Below, piece by piece: positions 10,801 through 18,567 of a stretch of DNA of 57,949 nt. The stretch lies in NCBI RefSeq assembly GCF_000972385.1, contig NZ_JXTE01000060.1, forward strand, positions 1 through 57,949, written 5' to 3'. Origin of the DNA: Streptomyces sp. WM6386. GTDB lineage: Bacteria; Actinomycetota; Actinomycetes; Streptomycetales; Streptomycetaceae. The translations under genes were made by a program, and so were the position numbers. A model generated the notes under the pieces. That model did not search any database. It was given only the letters and a program-made list of their open reading frames with translations, and was not told the DNA's origin. Positions within the stretch are counted from its first letter, which is position 1; every line of letters starts with the position of its first letter.

Positions 10801-11383
10801 CTCCGACCACCCGCTCTTCGGCCTGGAGCACGTGCTGTCCGACAAGGCCGACGCGGGCATCGCCCAGCTCACCGGAGGTGAGCACGCGGACGGCGCGGTC
10901 GTCACCATCGGCGGCATCATCTCGGGCCTGCAGCGCAAGATGACCAAGCAGGGCAACGCCTGGGCGATCGCCACCGTCGAGGACCTCGCCGGCTCCATCG
11001 AGTGCATGTTCTTCCCGGCGACCTACCAGCTCGTCTCGACCCAACTCGTCGAGGACGCCGTGGTGTTCGTCAAGGGCCGCCTCGACAAGCGCGAGGACGT
11101 GCCCCGGCTGGTGGCGATGGAACTCCAGGTCCCTGACCTGTCCAACGCGGGCACCAACGCGCCCGTGATCCTCACCATCCCGGCCACCAGGGTCACCCCG
11201 CCGATGATCAGCCGCCTCGGCGAGATCCTCACTCACCACAAGGGCGAGAGCGAGGTCCGGATCAAACTCCAGGGCCCGACGAAGACCACGGTCCTGCGCC
11301 TCGACCGGCACCGGGTGAAGCCGGACCCGGCGCTCTTCGGCGACTTGAAGGTGCTGCTCGGCCCGTCCTGCCTGGCGGGATAG
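7844..11383 (+). CDS. dnaE: DNA polymerase III alpha subunit, DnaE type
   Basis: Replicative polymerase catalytic subunit, 1179 residues, normal for DnaE1. Order: N-terminal PHP domain starting HLHVHTQYSLLDGA; family C polymerase palm with the catalytic pair in PDVDIDFDE (Asp419 and Asp421); the fingers and tandem helix-hairpin-helix region; and an OB-fold nucleic-acid-binding domain at about 1010-1090 (VVTIGGIISGLQRKMTKQG). The start is a GTG (MSKPPFTHLH). The gene is transcribed alone, divergent from the DUF2252 gene, and ends at a strong hairpin. It is the essential chromosomal polymerase by homology; nothing in the sequence is broken or truncated. Confidence 0.98.
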   Translation: MSKPPFTHLHVHTQYSLLDGAARLKDMFNACNEMGMTHIAMSDHGNLHGAYDFFHTAKKAGVTPIIGIEAYVAPESRRNKRKIQWGQPHQKRDDVSGSGGYTHKTIWAANSTGLHNLFKLSSDAYAEGWLQKWPRMDKETISQWSEGLIASTGCPSGELQTRLRLGQFDEALKAASEYQDIFGKDRYFLELMDHGIEIERRVRDGLLDIGKKLGIPPLVTNDSHYTYAHEATAHDALLCIQTGKNLSDPDRFRFDGTGYYLKSTDEMYAVDSSDAWQQGCANTLLVAEQIDTSGMFEARNLMPKFDIPEGFTEVTWFKEEVRRGMDRRFPGGVPDDRQKQVEYEMDVIIQMGFPGYFLVVADFIMWAKKNGIAVGPGRGSAAGSIVAYAMGITDLDPIPHGLIFERFLNPERVSMPDVDIDFDERRRVEVIRYVTEKYGADKVAMIGTYGKIKAKNAIKDSARVLGYPYAMGDRLTKAMPADVLGKGIDLNGITDPSHPRYSEAGEIRAMYENEPDVKKVIDTAKGVEGLVRQMGVHAAGVIMSSEPIVDHAPIWVRHTDGVTITQWDYPQCESLGLLKMDFLGLRNLTIMDDAVKMVKSNKGIDLDLLALPLDDPKTFELLQRGETLGVFQFDGGPMRSLLRLMKPDNFEDISAVSALYRPGPMGMDSHTNYALRKNKLQEITPIHKELEEPLEEVLAVTYGLIVYQEQVQKAAQIIAGYSLGEADILRRVMGKKKPDELAKNFVLFQQGARKNGYSDEAIQALWDVLVPFAGYAFNKAHSAAYGLVSYWTAYLKANHPAEYMAGLLTSVKDDKDKSAVYLNECRRMGIKVLPPNVNESVHNFAAQGDDVILFGLEAVRNVGTNVVESIIRSRKAKGKYASFPDYLDKVEAVACNKRTTESLIKAGAFDTMGHTRKGLTAHFEPMIDNVVQVKRKEAEGQFDLFGGMGEEETSEPGFGLDVEFTTDEWDKAYLLAQEREMLGLYVSDHPLFGLEHVLSDKADAGIAQLTGGEHADGAVVTIGGIISGLQRKMTKQGNAWAIATVEDLAGSIECMFFPATYQLVSTQLVEDAVVFVKGRLDKREDVPRLVAMELQVPDLSNAGTNAPVILTIPATRVTPPMISRLGEILTHHKGESEVRIKLQGPTKTTVLRLDRHRVKPDPALFGDLKVLLGPSCLAG

Positions 11384-11391
11384 GACATGTC

Positions 11392-11425
11392 GAGAGGGCG
11401 TACCCGTGCACGGGTACGCCCTCTC
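11392..11425. terminator. dnaE terminator, probably bidirectional
   Basis: Perfect 15-base stem GAGAGGGCGTACCCG / CGGGTACGCCCTCTC around TGCA, 8 bases after the dnaE stop. The convergent 54-residue gene ends 37 bases further on, so the hairpin probably serves both directions. Confidence 0.85.
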
Positions 11426-11461
11426 TGTGTGCCTGGGTCTCAACGACCCGTTATGAAGATG

Positions 11462-11626
11462 TCAGTTGTGACCGAAGCGCTTCTGCTTGCCCTTGCGGGC
11501 CATGTCACCCGGAGTCGCCTGGGTCATGCGCTGCTCGGCCTGCGCCTCCATCGAGGACTGCTGGGCCTCCTGCTGACCACGCTCGGACTGCGGCTGCTTG
11601 CGGTCACGGTTCTTGTTCTTGGCCAT
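11462..11626 (-). CDS. 54-residue basic hydrophilic protein
   Basis: Small gene between dnaE and the NYN gene. The start ATG at 11626 is preceded 7 bases upstream by a perfect AGGAGG, the best ribosome-binding site I noticed in the window, which strongly supports translation. The product begins MAKNKNRDRKQPQSERGQQE and ends RKGKQKRFGHN. It is rich in Lys, Arg and Gln, has no hydrophobic segment and is likely disordered or helical, with a basic tail that could contact nucleic acid. I recall similar short proteins in Streptomyces annotations without a function. An AT-richer upstream region (11680-11712) probably holds its promoter. Confidence 0.75.
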   Translation of the reverse strand: MAKNKNRDRKQPQSERGQQEAQQSSMEAQAEQRMTQATPGDMARKGKQKRFGHN

Positions 11627-11841
11627 GGTGATCTGCCTCCTGAGGGGGATCTAGGGGCCAGGGCCGGGACCAGATTCACATACGCTGACAAAGAACGCAT
11701 TTCGGATAATTACCGTCTGTGACAGGGCTTGTCGCCCTGTGATGTTCCGAAACGCCACGCCGAAGATCGAGTTCCGGCCGTTAACCTCCGCGCGGTCGGG
11801 CAGACTCGAAGGAAGTCCGAAGTAAACCGCCTCGGAAGAGG

Positions 11842-13062
11842 GTGAGTCGCGTGGACCGATGCATCGTCCTGGTGGACGCCGGGTATCTGCTGGGCGCCGC
11901 CGCCTCCCTCCTTGCCGGGGAACCCTCGCGATCCCGGATCACCGTCGATCACACCGCCCTCATCCAGGGCCTGCGCGAACGCGCCGAGTCGGACACCGAG
12001 CGGCCCCTGCTGCGCATCTACTGGTTCGACGGCGCCCCCGACCGCGTCCCCCAGCCCGAGCACCGCAGGCTGCGTGTGATGCCCCGCGTCACCGTCCGGC
12101 TGGGCGCCCTGACCCGCAGCGACGGACGCTGGGCGCAGAAGGGCGTCGATGCGGCCATGCACGCCGAACTCACCGAGCTGGCCCGCAACCGCGCCTGCTC
12201 CGACATCGTCCTCGTCACCGGCGACGGTGACCTGCTGCCGGGCATGATGGCCGCCAAGGAGCACGGCGTCGCCGTACACCTGTGGGCCGTCCAGGCCGCC
12301 GACGGGGACTACAACCAGTCCGAGGACCTCGTCGCCGAGGCCGACGAACGGCGCGTCCTGGACCGTACGTGGATCACCAAGGCCGTACGCGCCAAGGACC
12401 TCGGCGGGATCTGCGCGCCACCGCCCGCGCCGCGTCCCGAGATCGCCGCGATCCTGTCCGCGCCGCTGCCCGACTCCGCACTCGCCGCGGCGGCCGAACG
12501 ATCCGCCGACGACAGCGACCACGCCCCCGCCGCCTCGGAGAACGGCACCCAGGAGCGAGTGCCAGCGCCCAAGGGCGTGCCCACCCCCAAGGACCTGGCC
12601 GCCCTGCGCGGTCCCGGTGCCCAGCCGCAGCAACCCGCGAACGCGACCCTGCGCTGGTCCTCCGACAAGGGCTGGGTCGACCGCCCCGGCGGCGTCGCCG
12701 AGCCGCCCGAGGTCGCCTCCATGCCCACCCTCGCCCAGCTGACGAGCGCCGAGCAGCGATGGGCGGACCGCGAGGAGGACATCACCACCGTCGGCGGCGA
12801 TCCCTACGAGGTGGGGCAGGTCTTCGCGCGGCGCTGGATGGAGCGGCTGGGCGACCAGGGCCATCTGCAGAAGCTCTCGGGCATGTATCCGCGCGTCCCG
12901 CACCGGATCGACGGTGAGCTGCTGCGGTACGCCGCCCGGTTCGGACTGCTCGCCCACAAGGACGACCAGATCGACGAGCACGACCGCTACGCCATCCGTG
13001 CCGGGTTCTGGCGCGAGATCGACGTACGGACCGCCGCCGAGCACGCTCCCGCGGGGGAGTGA
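11842..13062 (+). CDS. NYN-domain (LabA/DUF88-like) putative ribonuclease
   Basis: 406 residues. The N-terminal NYN (PIN-like) domain begins CIVLVDAGYLL with Asp12 as first metal ligand; KGVDAAMHAEL and IVLVTGDGDLLPGM carry the other conserved acidic residues, so a metal-dependent RNase fold is likely. A Pro/Ala-rich linker (about 195-300) leads to a C-terminal helical domain (about 315-406) containing VGQVFARRWMERLGDQGHLQKL. The start GTG at 11842 is preferred; a second GTG at 11851 is possible. It is not clearly operonic with the ABC genes downstream, which appear to have their own start signal. RNA targets are unknown. Confidence 0.85.
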   Translation: MSRVDRCIVLVDAGYLLGAAASLLAGEPSRSRITVDHTALIQGLRERAESDTERPLLRIYWFDGAPDRVPQPEHRRLRVMPRVTVRLGALTRSDGRWAQKGVDAAMHAELTELARNRACSDIVLVTGDGDLLPGMMAAKEHGVAVHLWAVQAADGDYNQSEDLVAEADERRVLDRTWITKAVRAKDLGGICAPPPAPRPEIAAILSAPLPDSALAAAAERSADDSDHAPAASENGTQERVPAPKGVPTPKDLAALRGPGAQPQQPANATLRWSSDKGWVDRPGGVAEPPEVASMPTLAQLTSAEQRWADREEDITTVGGDPYEVGQVFARRWMERLGDQGHLQKLSGMYPRVPHRIDGELLRYAARFGLLAHKDDQIDEHDRYAIRAGFWREIDVRTAAEHAPAGE

Positions 13063-13110
13063 AACGGCACATACGCCGCCCCCAAGGGCGAGCGGAGCTT
13101 GTCGACCCCG

Positions 13111-13116
13111 TACTCT
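13111..13116 (+). promoter_or_regulatory. candidate -10 hexamer, leaderless ABC ATPase mRNA
   Basis: TACTCT fits TANNNT and lies 8 bases before the GTG at 13125. It supports that start over the ATG at 13059, which overlaps the NYN stop codon. Confidence 0.4.
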
Positions 13117-13124
13117 CGTCCCTT

Positions 13125-14144
13125 GTGAGTACGCGCGCGGCACAGGCACTTCGGCACGGTGACGATGTCGTGTGCGCGGTGCGCGGGCTGACCAAGACCT
13201 ATCGGGCGGTACGCGGCCGGCGCGGGGTTCCCGCGACCCCCGAGGTGCGTGCCACCGACGATGTGCGGCTCGACATCCGGCGCGGCGAGATCTTCGGACT
13301 CCTTGGGCCGAACGGCGCCGGCAAGTCCACCCTCGTACGGCAGCTCACCGGGCTGATGCGGCCCGACCGCGGCAGCGTCGAGATCCTCGGCCACGACATC
13401 GTGCGGCACCCGGAGCGGGCCGCGCGGATCCTCGCCTACCTCGGCCAGGAGTCCACCGCCCTGGACGAACTGACCGTCTCGCTCGCCGCCGAGACCACCG
13501 GGCGACTGCGCGGACTCGAGGCGCGGGCGGCGCGGGCCGAGCGGGACGCCGTACTCGATGAACTGGGGCTCACACCGCTCGCCGGACGGGCCATCAACAA
13601 GCTCTCCGGTGGCCAGCGGCGGCTGGCGTGCTTCGCCTCCGCGCTGGTCGGAGAGCGGCCGCTGCTGGTGCTCGACGAGCCGACCACCGCGATGGACCCC
13701 GTCGCGCGGCGGGCCGTCTGGTCCGCCGTGGACCGGCGGCGGGCCGAGCGCGGGACGACCGTGCTGCTCGTCACCCACAACGTCATCGAGGCCGAGACCG
13801 TCCTCGACCGGGTCGCCGTCCTCGACCAGGGCAAGGTGATCGCCTGCGACACCCCCGTCGGACTCAAGGAGCAGGTCGCCGGGGAGGTCCGGGTCGACCT
13901 CGTATGGCGCGAGGCCGCTCCGCTGCACGTCCCCGAGGTCGCCGCGCTCCAGGACCGGGCCGTCGCCTCCGGGCGCCGCTGGACGCTGCGGCTCGCGCCC
14001 GAGGAGGCGCGGGCGGTCGTCGCGACGGTGACCGGGGGAGCGGCCTTCGCCGCCCTCGACGACTTCACCCTGGCCACGCCGAGCCTGGAGGACGTCTATC
14101 TGGCGCTCGGCGGGGCGGCGCAGCAGGGGCTGGTGAAGGCGTGA
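13125..14144 (+). CDS. ABC transporter ATP-binding protein
   Basis: ATPase subunit of an ABC-2 type exporter, 339 residues from the GTG at 13125. An ATG at 13059, overlapping the NYN stop, would add 22 residues. Walker A GPNGAGKST is at residues 61-69, the signature LSGGQ at 160-164 and Walker B LLVLDE at 180-185, followed by the H-loop in LLVTHNV. The C-terminal extension of about 110 residues resembles the DUF4162-like tail of drug and daunorubicin-type exporters. It pairs with the permease gene that follows. Substrate unknown; drug, lipid or peptide export are all possible. Confidence 0.92.
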   Translation: MSTRAAQALRHGDDVVCAVRGLTKTYRAVRGRRGVPATPEVRATDDVRLDIRRGEIFGLLGPNGAGKSTLVRQLTGLMRPDRGSVEILGHDIVRHPERAARILAYLGQESTALDELTVSLAAETTGRLRGLEARAARAERDAVLDELGLTPLAGRAINKLSGGQRRLACFASALVGERPLLVLDEPTTAMDPVARRAVWSAVDRRRAERGTTVLLVTHNVIEAETVLDRVAVLDQGKVIACDTPVGLKEQVAGEVRVDLVWREAAPLHVPEVAALQDRAVASGRRWTLRLAPEEARAVVATVTGGAAFAALDDFTLATPSLEDVYLALGGAAQQGLVKA

Positions 14145-14250
14145 GCACGATGCGGGACCTTGAGCCGGGCTTGAGCGCGCGGGTCGTAGCATCCGTACGG
14201 AACAGGACGAACGCCGGAGTGAACCCGTCTGTGAGAGGGAGCAGCGCCAC

Positions 14251-15072
14251 GTGAGTGTCGTACCCGCCGAGGTTCTGCCCGGCAGCGCCCGGGCCGTCGA
14301 GGAGACGTCCCGCGGCGCGGCCGAGCTCGGGCCGCGTGCGCGGCTGTGGCCGTCGCTCGTAGCCGTGTACCGGGCGCAGCTGTCCCGTGCGCGGGTGGCG
14401 CGCATCCCGCTGCTGTTCGTGGCGACCTTCCAGTCGGTCGGGATCATGGTCCTCATGCGCGGGGTCGTGGACGGCGGGGCCGAGGCACAGGCCGTGGTCG
14501 CGGGGTCGTCGGTGCTCGTCGTGGCCTTCGTCGCGCTGAACCTGCTCGCGCAGTACTTCGGACAGCTGCGGGCCAGCGGTGGGCTCGACCACTACGCCAC
14601 GCTGCCGGTGCCGCCGGCCGCCGTGGTGCTAGGGGCCGCGGGGGCGTACGCCTCCTTCACTGTGCCGGGGACCGCGGTGACCGCGGTGTTCGGGTGTGTG
14701 CTGTTCGGGCTGCCGCTGGCGCATCTGTGGGTGCTCGTCGCCGTGATCCCGCTGGCGGGTGCCGCACTCGCGGGGCTGGGGGCGGCCTTCGGGCTGCTCG
14801 CGCCGCGGCCGGAACTGGCCACGGTGCTCGGGCAGTTGGGGATGTCCGCGGCACTGCTGCTCGGGGTGCTGCCGGCCGACCGGATGCCGGAGGCGGTGCG
14901 GTTCCTGCGGGATCTGCTGCCGTCGACGTACGGCGTGGAGGCGTTCGCGCGGACGTTCGGGCCGCATCCCGACTGGGCGTTCGTGCTCGGTGACCTCGCC
15001 GTGTGCGGGGTCGTGGGGGTCGTGTCGCTGGCCGTCGCCACCTGGGCGTACCGTCGGGCGGCCGTCCGGTGA
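14251..15072 (+). CDS. ABC-2 type transporter permease
   Basis: Membrane subunit partnering the ATPase upstream, 273 residues, start GTG at 14251. After about 45 cytoplasmic residues (SLVAVYRAQLSRARVARIP) there are six predicted membrane spans, the arrangement of ABC-2 permeases, with short loops and a C-terminal span ending in VSLAVATWAYRRAAVR. The 106-base gap from the ATPase is unusually long for such a pair but has no terminator. A DUF2567-type membrane protein follows 34 bases later with its own promoter-like hexamer. Family assignment rests on topology and pairing, not on a catalytic motif. Confidence 0.88.
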   Translation: MSVVPAEVLPGSARAVEETSRGAAELGPRARLWPSLVAVYRAQLSRARVARIPLLFVATFQSVGIMVLMRGVVDGGAEAQAVVAGSSVLVVAFVALNLLAQYFGQLRASGGLDHYATLPVPPAAVVLGAAGAYASFTVPGTAVTAVFGCVLFGLPLAHLWVLVAVIPLAGAALAGLGAAFGLLAPRPELATVLGQLGMSAALLLGVLPADRMPEAVRFLRDLLPSTYGVEAFARTFGPHPDWAFVLGDLAVCGVVGVVSLAVATWAYRRAAVR

Positions 15073-15094
15073 CGCGCCGCACAGGCGGGCCTGG

Positions 15095-15100
15095 CACGAT
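15095..15100 (+). promoter_or_regulatory. candidate -10 hexamer, leaderless DUF2567 mRNA
   Basis: CACGAT lies 6 bases before the GTG at 15107. No clear -35 is seen. Confidence 0.3.
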
Positions 15101-15106
15101 GTCAGG

Positions 15107-15778
15107 GTGACCGCACCGTTGACTCCGCCCCCGCCGCCGCACGAACAGCCCCCGCACGCCGCGTGGCAGTCGCCTGCCGCCGGGTACGTGGCTCCCGCGT
15201 CCCATGAGGCCGCCTACGACGGTCCCGGAATGGCGACCGAAGTGCGCGAGGCCGTTGTCGTCGCCCTCGCCGTGGCGCTCGGTGGGGTGCTGCTCGGGGT
15301 GTTGTGGTGGTGGCTGGCGCCGCATGTGCCGCTGGTCGGGGACGTCGTCGACAAGAGCTGGGTCGTCTACCTCGGGGACACCGAGGGGGAGCAGGCGATC
15401 GGGGTCGACGGAACGTTCACTCTGCTGGGGCTGGCGTTCGGCCTCGTGAGCGCGCTCGTGGTGTTCCTGGTGCGGCGGCGCGGTGGTGTGCCGCTGGTCG
15501 TGGCGCTGGGTGTCGGGGCGTTCCTCGGGTCGCTGCTGGCCTGGCGGGTCGGGATCTGGCTCGGGCCCGCGCAGGATGTGATCGCCCATGCGAAGTCCGT
15601 GGGCAAGGGGGTCACCTTCTCGGCGCCGTTGAAGCTGGAGGCGAAGGGGGCGTGGCTGGCGTGGCCGCTCGCGGCGCTGGTGGTGCATCTGGGGCTCACG
15701 GGGCTGTTCGGGCCGCGGGATCCTGAGCCGTATCCGCAGCAGGGGCCGTACGGGCCTCATGGGGCGCCGTCGGTGTAG
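15107..15778 (+). CDS. DUF2567-type four-span membrane protein
   Basis: 223 residues from the GTG at 15107. The N-terminus is Pro-rich (APLTPPPPPHEQPPHAAWQ) and cytoplasmic-looking. Four membrane spans follow at about 48-70, 103-122, 127-148 and 183-202, with an extracytoplasmic loop between the first two (KSWVVYLGDTEGEQAIGVDG). The C-terminal tail is again Pro/Gly-rich. The layout agrees with the actinobacterial DUF2567 group, whose function is unknown. It may be co-transcribed with the ABC genes but also has a promoter-like hexamer of its own. Confidence 0.75.
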   Translation: MTAPLTPPPPPHEQPPHAAWQSPAAGYVAPASHEAAYDGPGMATEVREAVVVALAVALGGVLLGVLWWWLAPHVPLVGDVVDKSWVVYLGDTEGEQAIGVDGTFTLLGLAFGLVSALVVFLVRRRGGVPLVVALGVGAFLGSLLAWRVGIWLGPAQDVIAHAKSVGKGVTFSAPLKLEAKGAWLAWPLAALVVHLGLTGLFGPRDPEPYPQQGPYGPHGAPSV

Positions 15779-15813
15779 GGCTTCGGTGGGCGGTGGTCGC
15801 GGCGGGGGTTTCT

Positions 15814-15935
15814 TCGCCCCCGCCGCCCCTACCCGTCCCTCCCCCAGAGGGGGGACCCCCACTGGGGGCTGCGCCCCCAGACCCCCGCTGTCGGCCCTCA
15901 ACGGGCCTCGTCCTCAGACGCCGGACGGGCTGAGA
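15814..15935. repeat. dispersed repeat family A, copy 1
   Basis: GC-rich block that opens with CCCCCGCCGCCCCTACCCGT, contains GGGGGCTGCGCCCCC hairpin sequence and ends CGCCGGACGGGCTGAG. The same order of blocks recurs at 44251-44384 inside a hydrolase gene. Such elements are common between Streptomyces genes. It follows the DUF2567 stop codon. Confidence 0.75.
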
Positions 15936-16050
15936 TGCCTCGACCGGTGTTGAGAGGCGAAGCCTTCAGCGGGTGGGTGGGGGATGGGGACGGCAAACCC
16001 CGTCCTCACACGGCGGACGGGCTGAGATTGCCTGGACCGGTCTTGAGAAG
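15906..16050. repeat. two imperfect direct repeats of about 52 bases
   Basis: The 409-base gene-free stretch 15779-16187 ends with two related units, 15906-15957 and 15998-16050. Both read CGTCCTCA, then GGCGGACGGGCTGAGAT or CCGGACGGGCTGAGAT, then GACCGGT and TTGAGA. The first unit is the 3' end of repeat family A, so the second is a partial duplication. I see no gene in this stretch; short open frames here run through repeat sequence. Confidence 0.65.
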
Positions 16051-16187
16051 CGCACGCGACCGGAACGAGGTCTATGCCGGTCGCCTGCCGTGGTTTGCCC
16101 GGCCCTTTTTGACGCGCCACTTTCGCTTTCGCGTTTTCTTCGACATGCCCCTCGTGCTTAGCCGAGGAACTCGGCCGCGTCGAGGGG

Positions 16188-16685
16188 TCAGGCGCGGCCG
16201 ATGGGGGCCAGGATCGCCGCGGTCAGTTCGGAGAGGGACTCGGGGGTGAGTTCGACCTCCAGGCCTCTGCGGCCCGCCGAGACGCAGATCGTGGGGTGGG
16301 CCGAGGCCGAGGCGTCCAGGACCGTCGGGAGCTTCTTGCGCTGGCCCAGCGGGGAGATACCGCCCCGGACGTAGCCCGTGGTGCGTTCGGCCAGGGCCGG
16401 GTCGGCCATGGCGGCGCGCTTGCCGCCGACGGCCGTGGCCAGCGCCTTCAGGTCCAGCTGGCCGGCGACCGGGACCACCGCCACCGTCAGGGCGCCGTCG
16501 ACGTCGGCCACCAGGGTCTTGAAGACGCGCTCCGGGGAGACGCCCATCGCCTCGGCCGCCTCCTCGCCGTACGAGGGGTGCGCGGGATCGTGGTCGTAGG
16601 CGTGGACCGTGTACTCCACGCCCGCCGCCGTCAGCGCCACCGTCGCGGGCGTGCCGCCCGACTGCTTCTTGGACTTCTTCGCCAT
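16188..16685 (-). CDS. ybaK: Cys-tRNA(Pro)/Cys-tRNA(Cys) deacylase YbaK
   Basis: Trans-editing enzyme of the YbaK/EbsC family, which hydrolyses cysteine mischarged on tRNA-Pro. 165 residues, the usual length. After a basic start (MAKKSKKQSGG) come the conserved VFKTLVADVDG, AVVPVAGQLDLKALATAVGGKRAAM and the GISPLGQRKKLPTVLD segment typical of YbaK, including the substrate-pocket lysine in VFKTL. It is the last gene of a likely three-gene minus-strand unit: the Lon-N-like gene ends 13 bases upstream of its start. The start ATG at 16685 is the only good choice. Confidence 0.92.
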   Translation of the reverse strand: MAKKSKKQSGGTPATVALTAAGVEYTVHAYDHDPAHPSYGEEAAEAMGVSPERVFKTLVADVDGALTVAVVPVAGQLDLKALATAVGGKRAAMADPALAERTTGYVRGGISPLGQRKKLPTVLDASASAHPTICVSAGRRGLEVELTPESLSELTAAILAPIGRA

Positions 16686-16698
16686 TGAGGGTCCCGGC

Positions 16699-17439
16699 TC
16701 AGTTCAGACTTGTCGGACCGCGCGTCAGTTCCGACGCGGGCAACGACGGCAGGTTACGGATGATGGACGTCTCCGAGCGAAGGAGTTTGAGCTCGTCGCG
16801 CAGGCGGGACGCGGAGTCGGGAGCCTGGAGCAGGCGCTGCCTGGTCGGGGTGTCCAGCATCATCGCCGCGGCCACCAGGTAGGACACCACCGAGGGTTCG
16901 TCCGGCAGCTCCGAGCCCGTCGTGAGCGAGCGCTCACGGGCGCCCGCCAGACGCTTCTGGTACTGGCGGAAGGCCCTGAGGACGCCCTCCGCCAGCGCGC
17001 CCGCCCCCTCGCCCGGCTCCTCCGGGAGCTCTTCCAGCTCCGCCGTCAGAAACGGGCCCGAGGCGTCCACCGACAGCAGACGCACGCGCCTGGTGCCCGT
17101 CGCCAGCACCTCGAACGTGCCGTCCTCCCGCTCCCGGATCGTCGCCGCGTCGGCCACACACCCGGTGCCGTGGAACGCCTTGATCGGGTCCGCGCCGAAG
17201 CCCGCCGCGGGCCCCCGTTCGGGCACGGCGGTCGGGTCGGGCATGCCCGGGGAGCTCGTGGCGACCTCGAGGCCGTCACGGATCGCCACGACGGCGAAGC
17301 GGCGCGATTCGTCCTCGGGAGTTTTGAGCAGTTCGCGCATCATCGCGCGATAGCGCTCCTCGAAGACGTTCAGCGGCAGCACCAGCCCCGGGAACAGAAC
17401 CGAGTTCAGGGGGAAGAGGGGAAGACGGACGGTGGTCAC
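16699..17439 (-). CDS. LON peptidase substrate-binding-domain protein
   Basis: Stand-alone Lon N-terminal (substrate-binding, PUA-like) domain protein, 246 residues, without the AAA or protease domains. It begins VTTVRLPLFPLNSVLFPGLVLPLNVFEERYR, the hallmark Lon-N start, here split by the residue limit: key positions are LPLFPL at 6-11 and FEERY near 28. GRGCVADA-type sequence (GTGCVADAATI) and ATGTRRVRLL are also typical. The GTG at 17439 is chosen because longer frames upstream run into the preceding gene. It sits 11 bases after that gene and 13 before ybaK, so all three are likely co-transcribed. A role in protein quality control is a family-based guess. Confidence 0.88.
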   Translation of the reverse strand: MTTVRLPLFPLNSVLFPGLVLPLNVFEERYRAMMRELLKTPEDESRRFAVVAIRDGLEVATSSPGMPDPTAVPERGPAAGFGADPIKAFHGTGCVADAATIREREDGTFEVLATGTRRVRLLSVDASGPFLTAELEELPEEPGEGAGALAEGVLRAFRQYQKRLAGARERSLTTGSELPDEPSVVSYLVAAAMMLDTPTRQRLLQAPDSASRLRDELKLLRSETSIIRNLPSLPASELTRGPTSLN

Positions 17440-17450
17440 GGCGCAGAAGC

Positions 17451-18476
17451 CTAATGGTCGCCGGAGTGTGCACGTCCGGCGTGCCCACTCCGTGGATGTC
17501 CGGAGGCCGCGTGGCGGCGGACCTCTTCGCGCAGTTCCAGGAACCGGCCCAGCGGATCGTCGGAGAGCTGGTCCCAGGGGAACGACGTGGCGTACGGGCC
17601 GATGAGCCTCACCTGTTCGAGCGCGTCCGTCCAGCGGCCCAGGCGGGACAGGACGTAGGTCAGCTTGTTCCGCATCTCCGCCGGCCACGGGTCGGCCGCC
17701 GGGAAACGGGCCGACAGCGCGATCGCCCGGTCCGCCGCCGCGTCCAGTCGCTCGTGCGGTACGTCGGGTCCGCAGTCGTCGGTCAGATAGGCGAAGGCGG
17801 CGCGCGTCGGCAGCGCCTGGACGAGGGAGTCCGCGGGGGCGTCCTGCGCGGCCGTCTCCGCGAAGTCGAAGCACTCGCGGTGGGAGCCGTGCCAGCTGTC
17901 GGCGAGGTAGCGCAGGGCGGCGGCATGGCAGCCGTAATGGTGCGGGGCGCGGCGGATCGCCGCCTCCCACAGCTCCTCGAAGTACTTGTGCCCGGCGTTC
18001 GAGCCGTGCGCGTGGTCCAGCGCGATCCGCCACGGCACCGGATCGCGGTCGTCGCCGCGCGCGGCGGCCGTGATCAGCGGGCTCACCTCGCGCAGCAGCT
18101 CTGCCCTGGCCGGCGACTGCCAGGCGCGGGCCACCGCGAGCTGGGCGCCGACCAGCAGCATGTCCGGGTCGTGCGGGGCGGCCGTACGCCAGTCCTCGAA
18201 CCACTCGGCACGCGACTGCGCGAAGGACGCCAGACGTACGGCGTACCGGTCGCGGTTCTCCCACGCGGCGTTCTCGCGGGTCGCGGCGAGCAGCTGGGAC
18301 GCGGTTTGCCAGGTGCCCTGCCCGGCGGCCACGAGGGCGGGGCCCAGGCGGTCGTCCGGCGCGTCGAGGAGCACCTCGTCGTCGGCGGGGAGCGCGACGG
18401 CGGGATGCTGGACGAGGGTCCTGGTCACCCTTGAGGAGCGGACGAAAGGAGGCAGCAGAGCCATGGTGTCGACCAT
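17451..18476 (-). CDS. unknown alpha-helical protein
   Basis: 341 residues from the ATG at 18476 (MVDTMALLPPFVRSS); a second ATG at 18464 is equally possible, and neither has a strong ribosome-binding site. The sequence is rich in Ala, Trp and Arg helices, such as WFEDWRTAAPHDPDMLLVGAQ, WRIALDHAHGSN and FEELWEAAIRRAPHHYGCHA, resembling tetratricopeptide-like helical repeats. The C-terminus is His/Gly/Arg-rich (HAASGHPRSGHAGRAHSGDH). No signal peptide or membrane span. I do not recognise the family. It is the first gene of the unit with the Lon-N protein and ybaK, and a 13-base palindrome lies upstream. Confidence 0.75.
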   Translation of the reverse strand: MVDTMALLPPFVRSSRVTRTLVQHPAVALPADDEVLLDAPDDRLGPALVAAGQGTWQTASQLLAATRENAAWENRDRYAVRLASFAQSRAEWFEDWRTAAPHDPDMLLVGAQLAVARAWQSPARAELLREVSPLITAAARGDDRDPVPWRIALDHAHGSNAGHKYFEELWEAAIRRAPHHYGCHAAALRYLADSWHGSHRECFDFAETAAQDAPADSLVQALPTRAAFAYLTDDCGPDVPHERLDAAADRAIALSARFPAADPWPAEMRNKLTYVLSRLGRWTDALEQVRLIGPYATSFPWDQLSDDPLGRFLELREEVRRHAASGHPRSGHAGRAHSGDH

Positions 18477-18554
18477 TGAAAAGCCGCTGGTCGGGGATGC
18501 GCCAGAGGTTTCGGGCAAAGGGTGGAAAGTTGTACGGCGGTAGGTCAAGAATCG

Positions 18555-18567
18555 GTAAAGCGTTTAC
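18555..18567. promoter_or_regulatory. LacI-type operator-like palindrome
   Basis: GTAAAGCGTTTAC, a 13-base palindrome in an AT-richer patch between two minus-strand genes, about 80 bases before the start of the helical-protein gene. The shape resembles LacI/GalR-family operators, but no such regulator is encoded in the window. Confidence 0.35.

Noticed and set aside
14141..14254. 37-codon frame linking the ABC ATPase stop to the permease GTG with overlaps at both ends
   Set aside because: No ribosome-binding site of its own, Arg/Val-rich content and no motif. The overlaps may be chance in a GTGA-rich context.
12987..14456. Long minus-strand frame across the ABC ATPase gene
   Set aside because: It is a shadow of the plus-strand ATPase, whose Walker A, signature and Walker B motifs are all intact.
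15759..16249. Several short open frames in the gene-free stretch before ybaK
   Set aside because: They consist of dispersed-repeat sequence in different frames, with no ribosome-binding sites and no shared protein signal.
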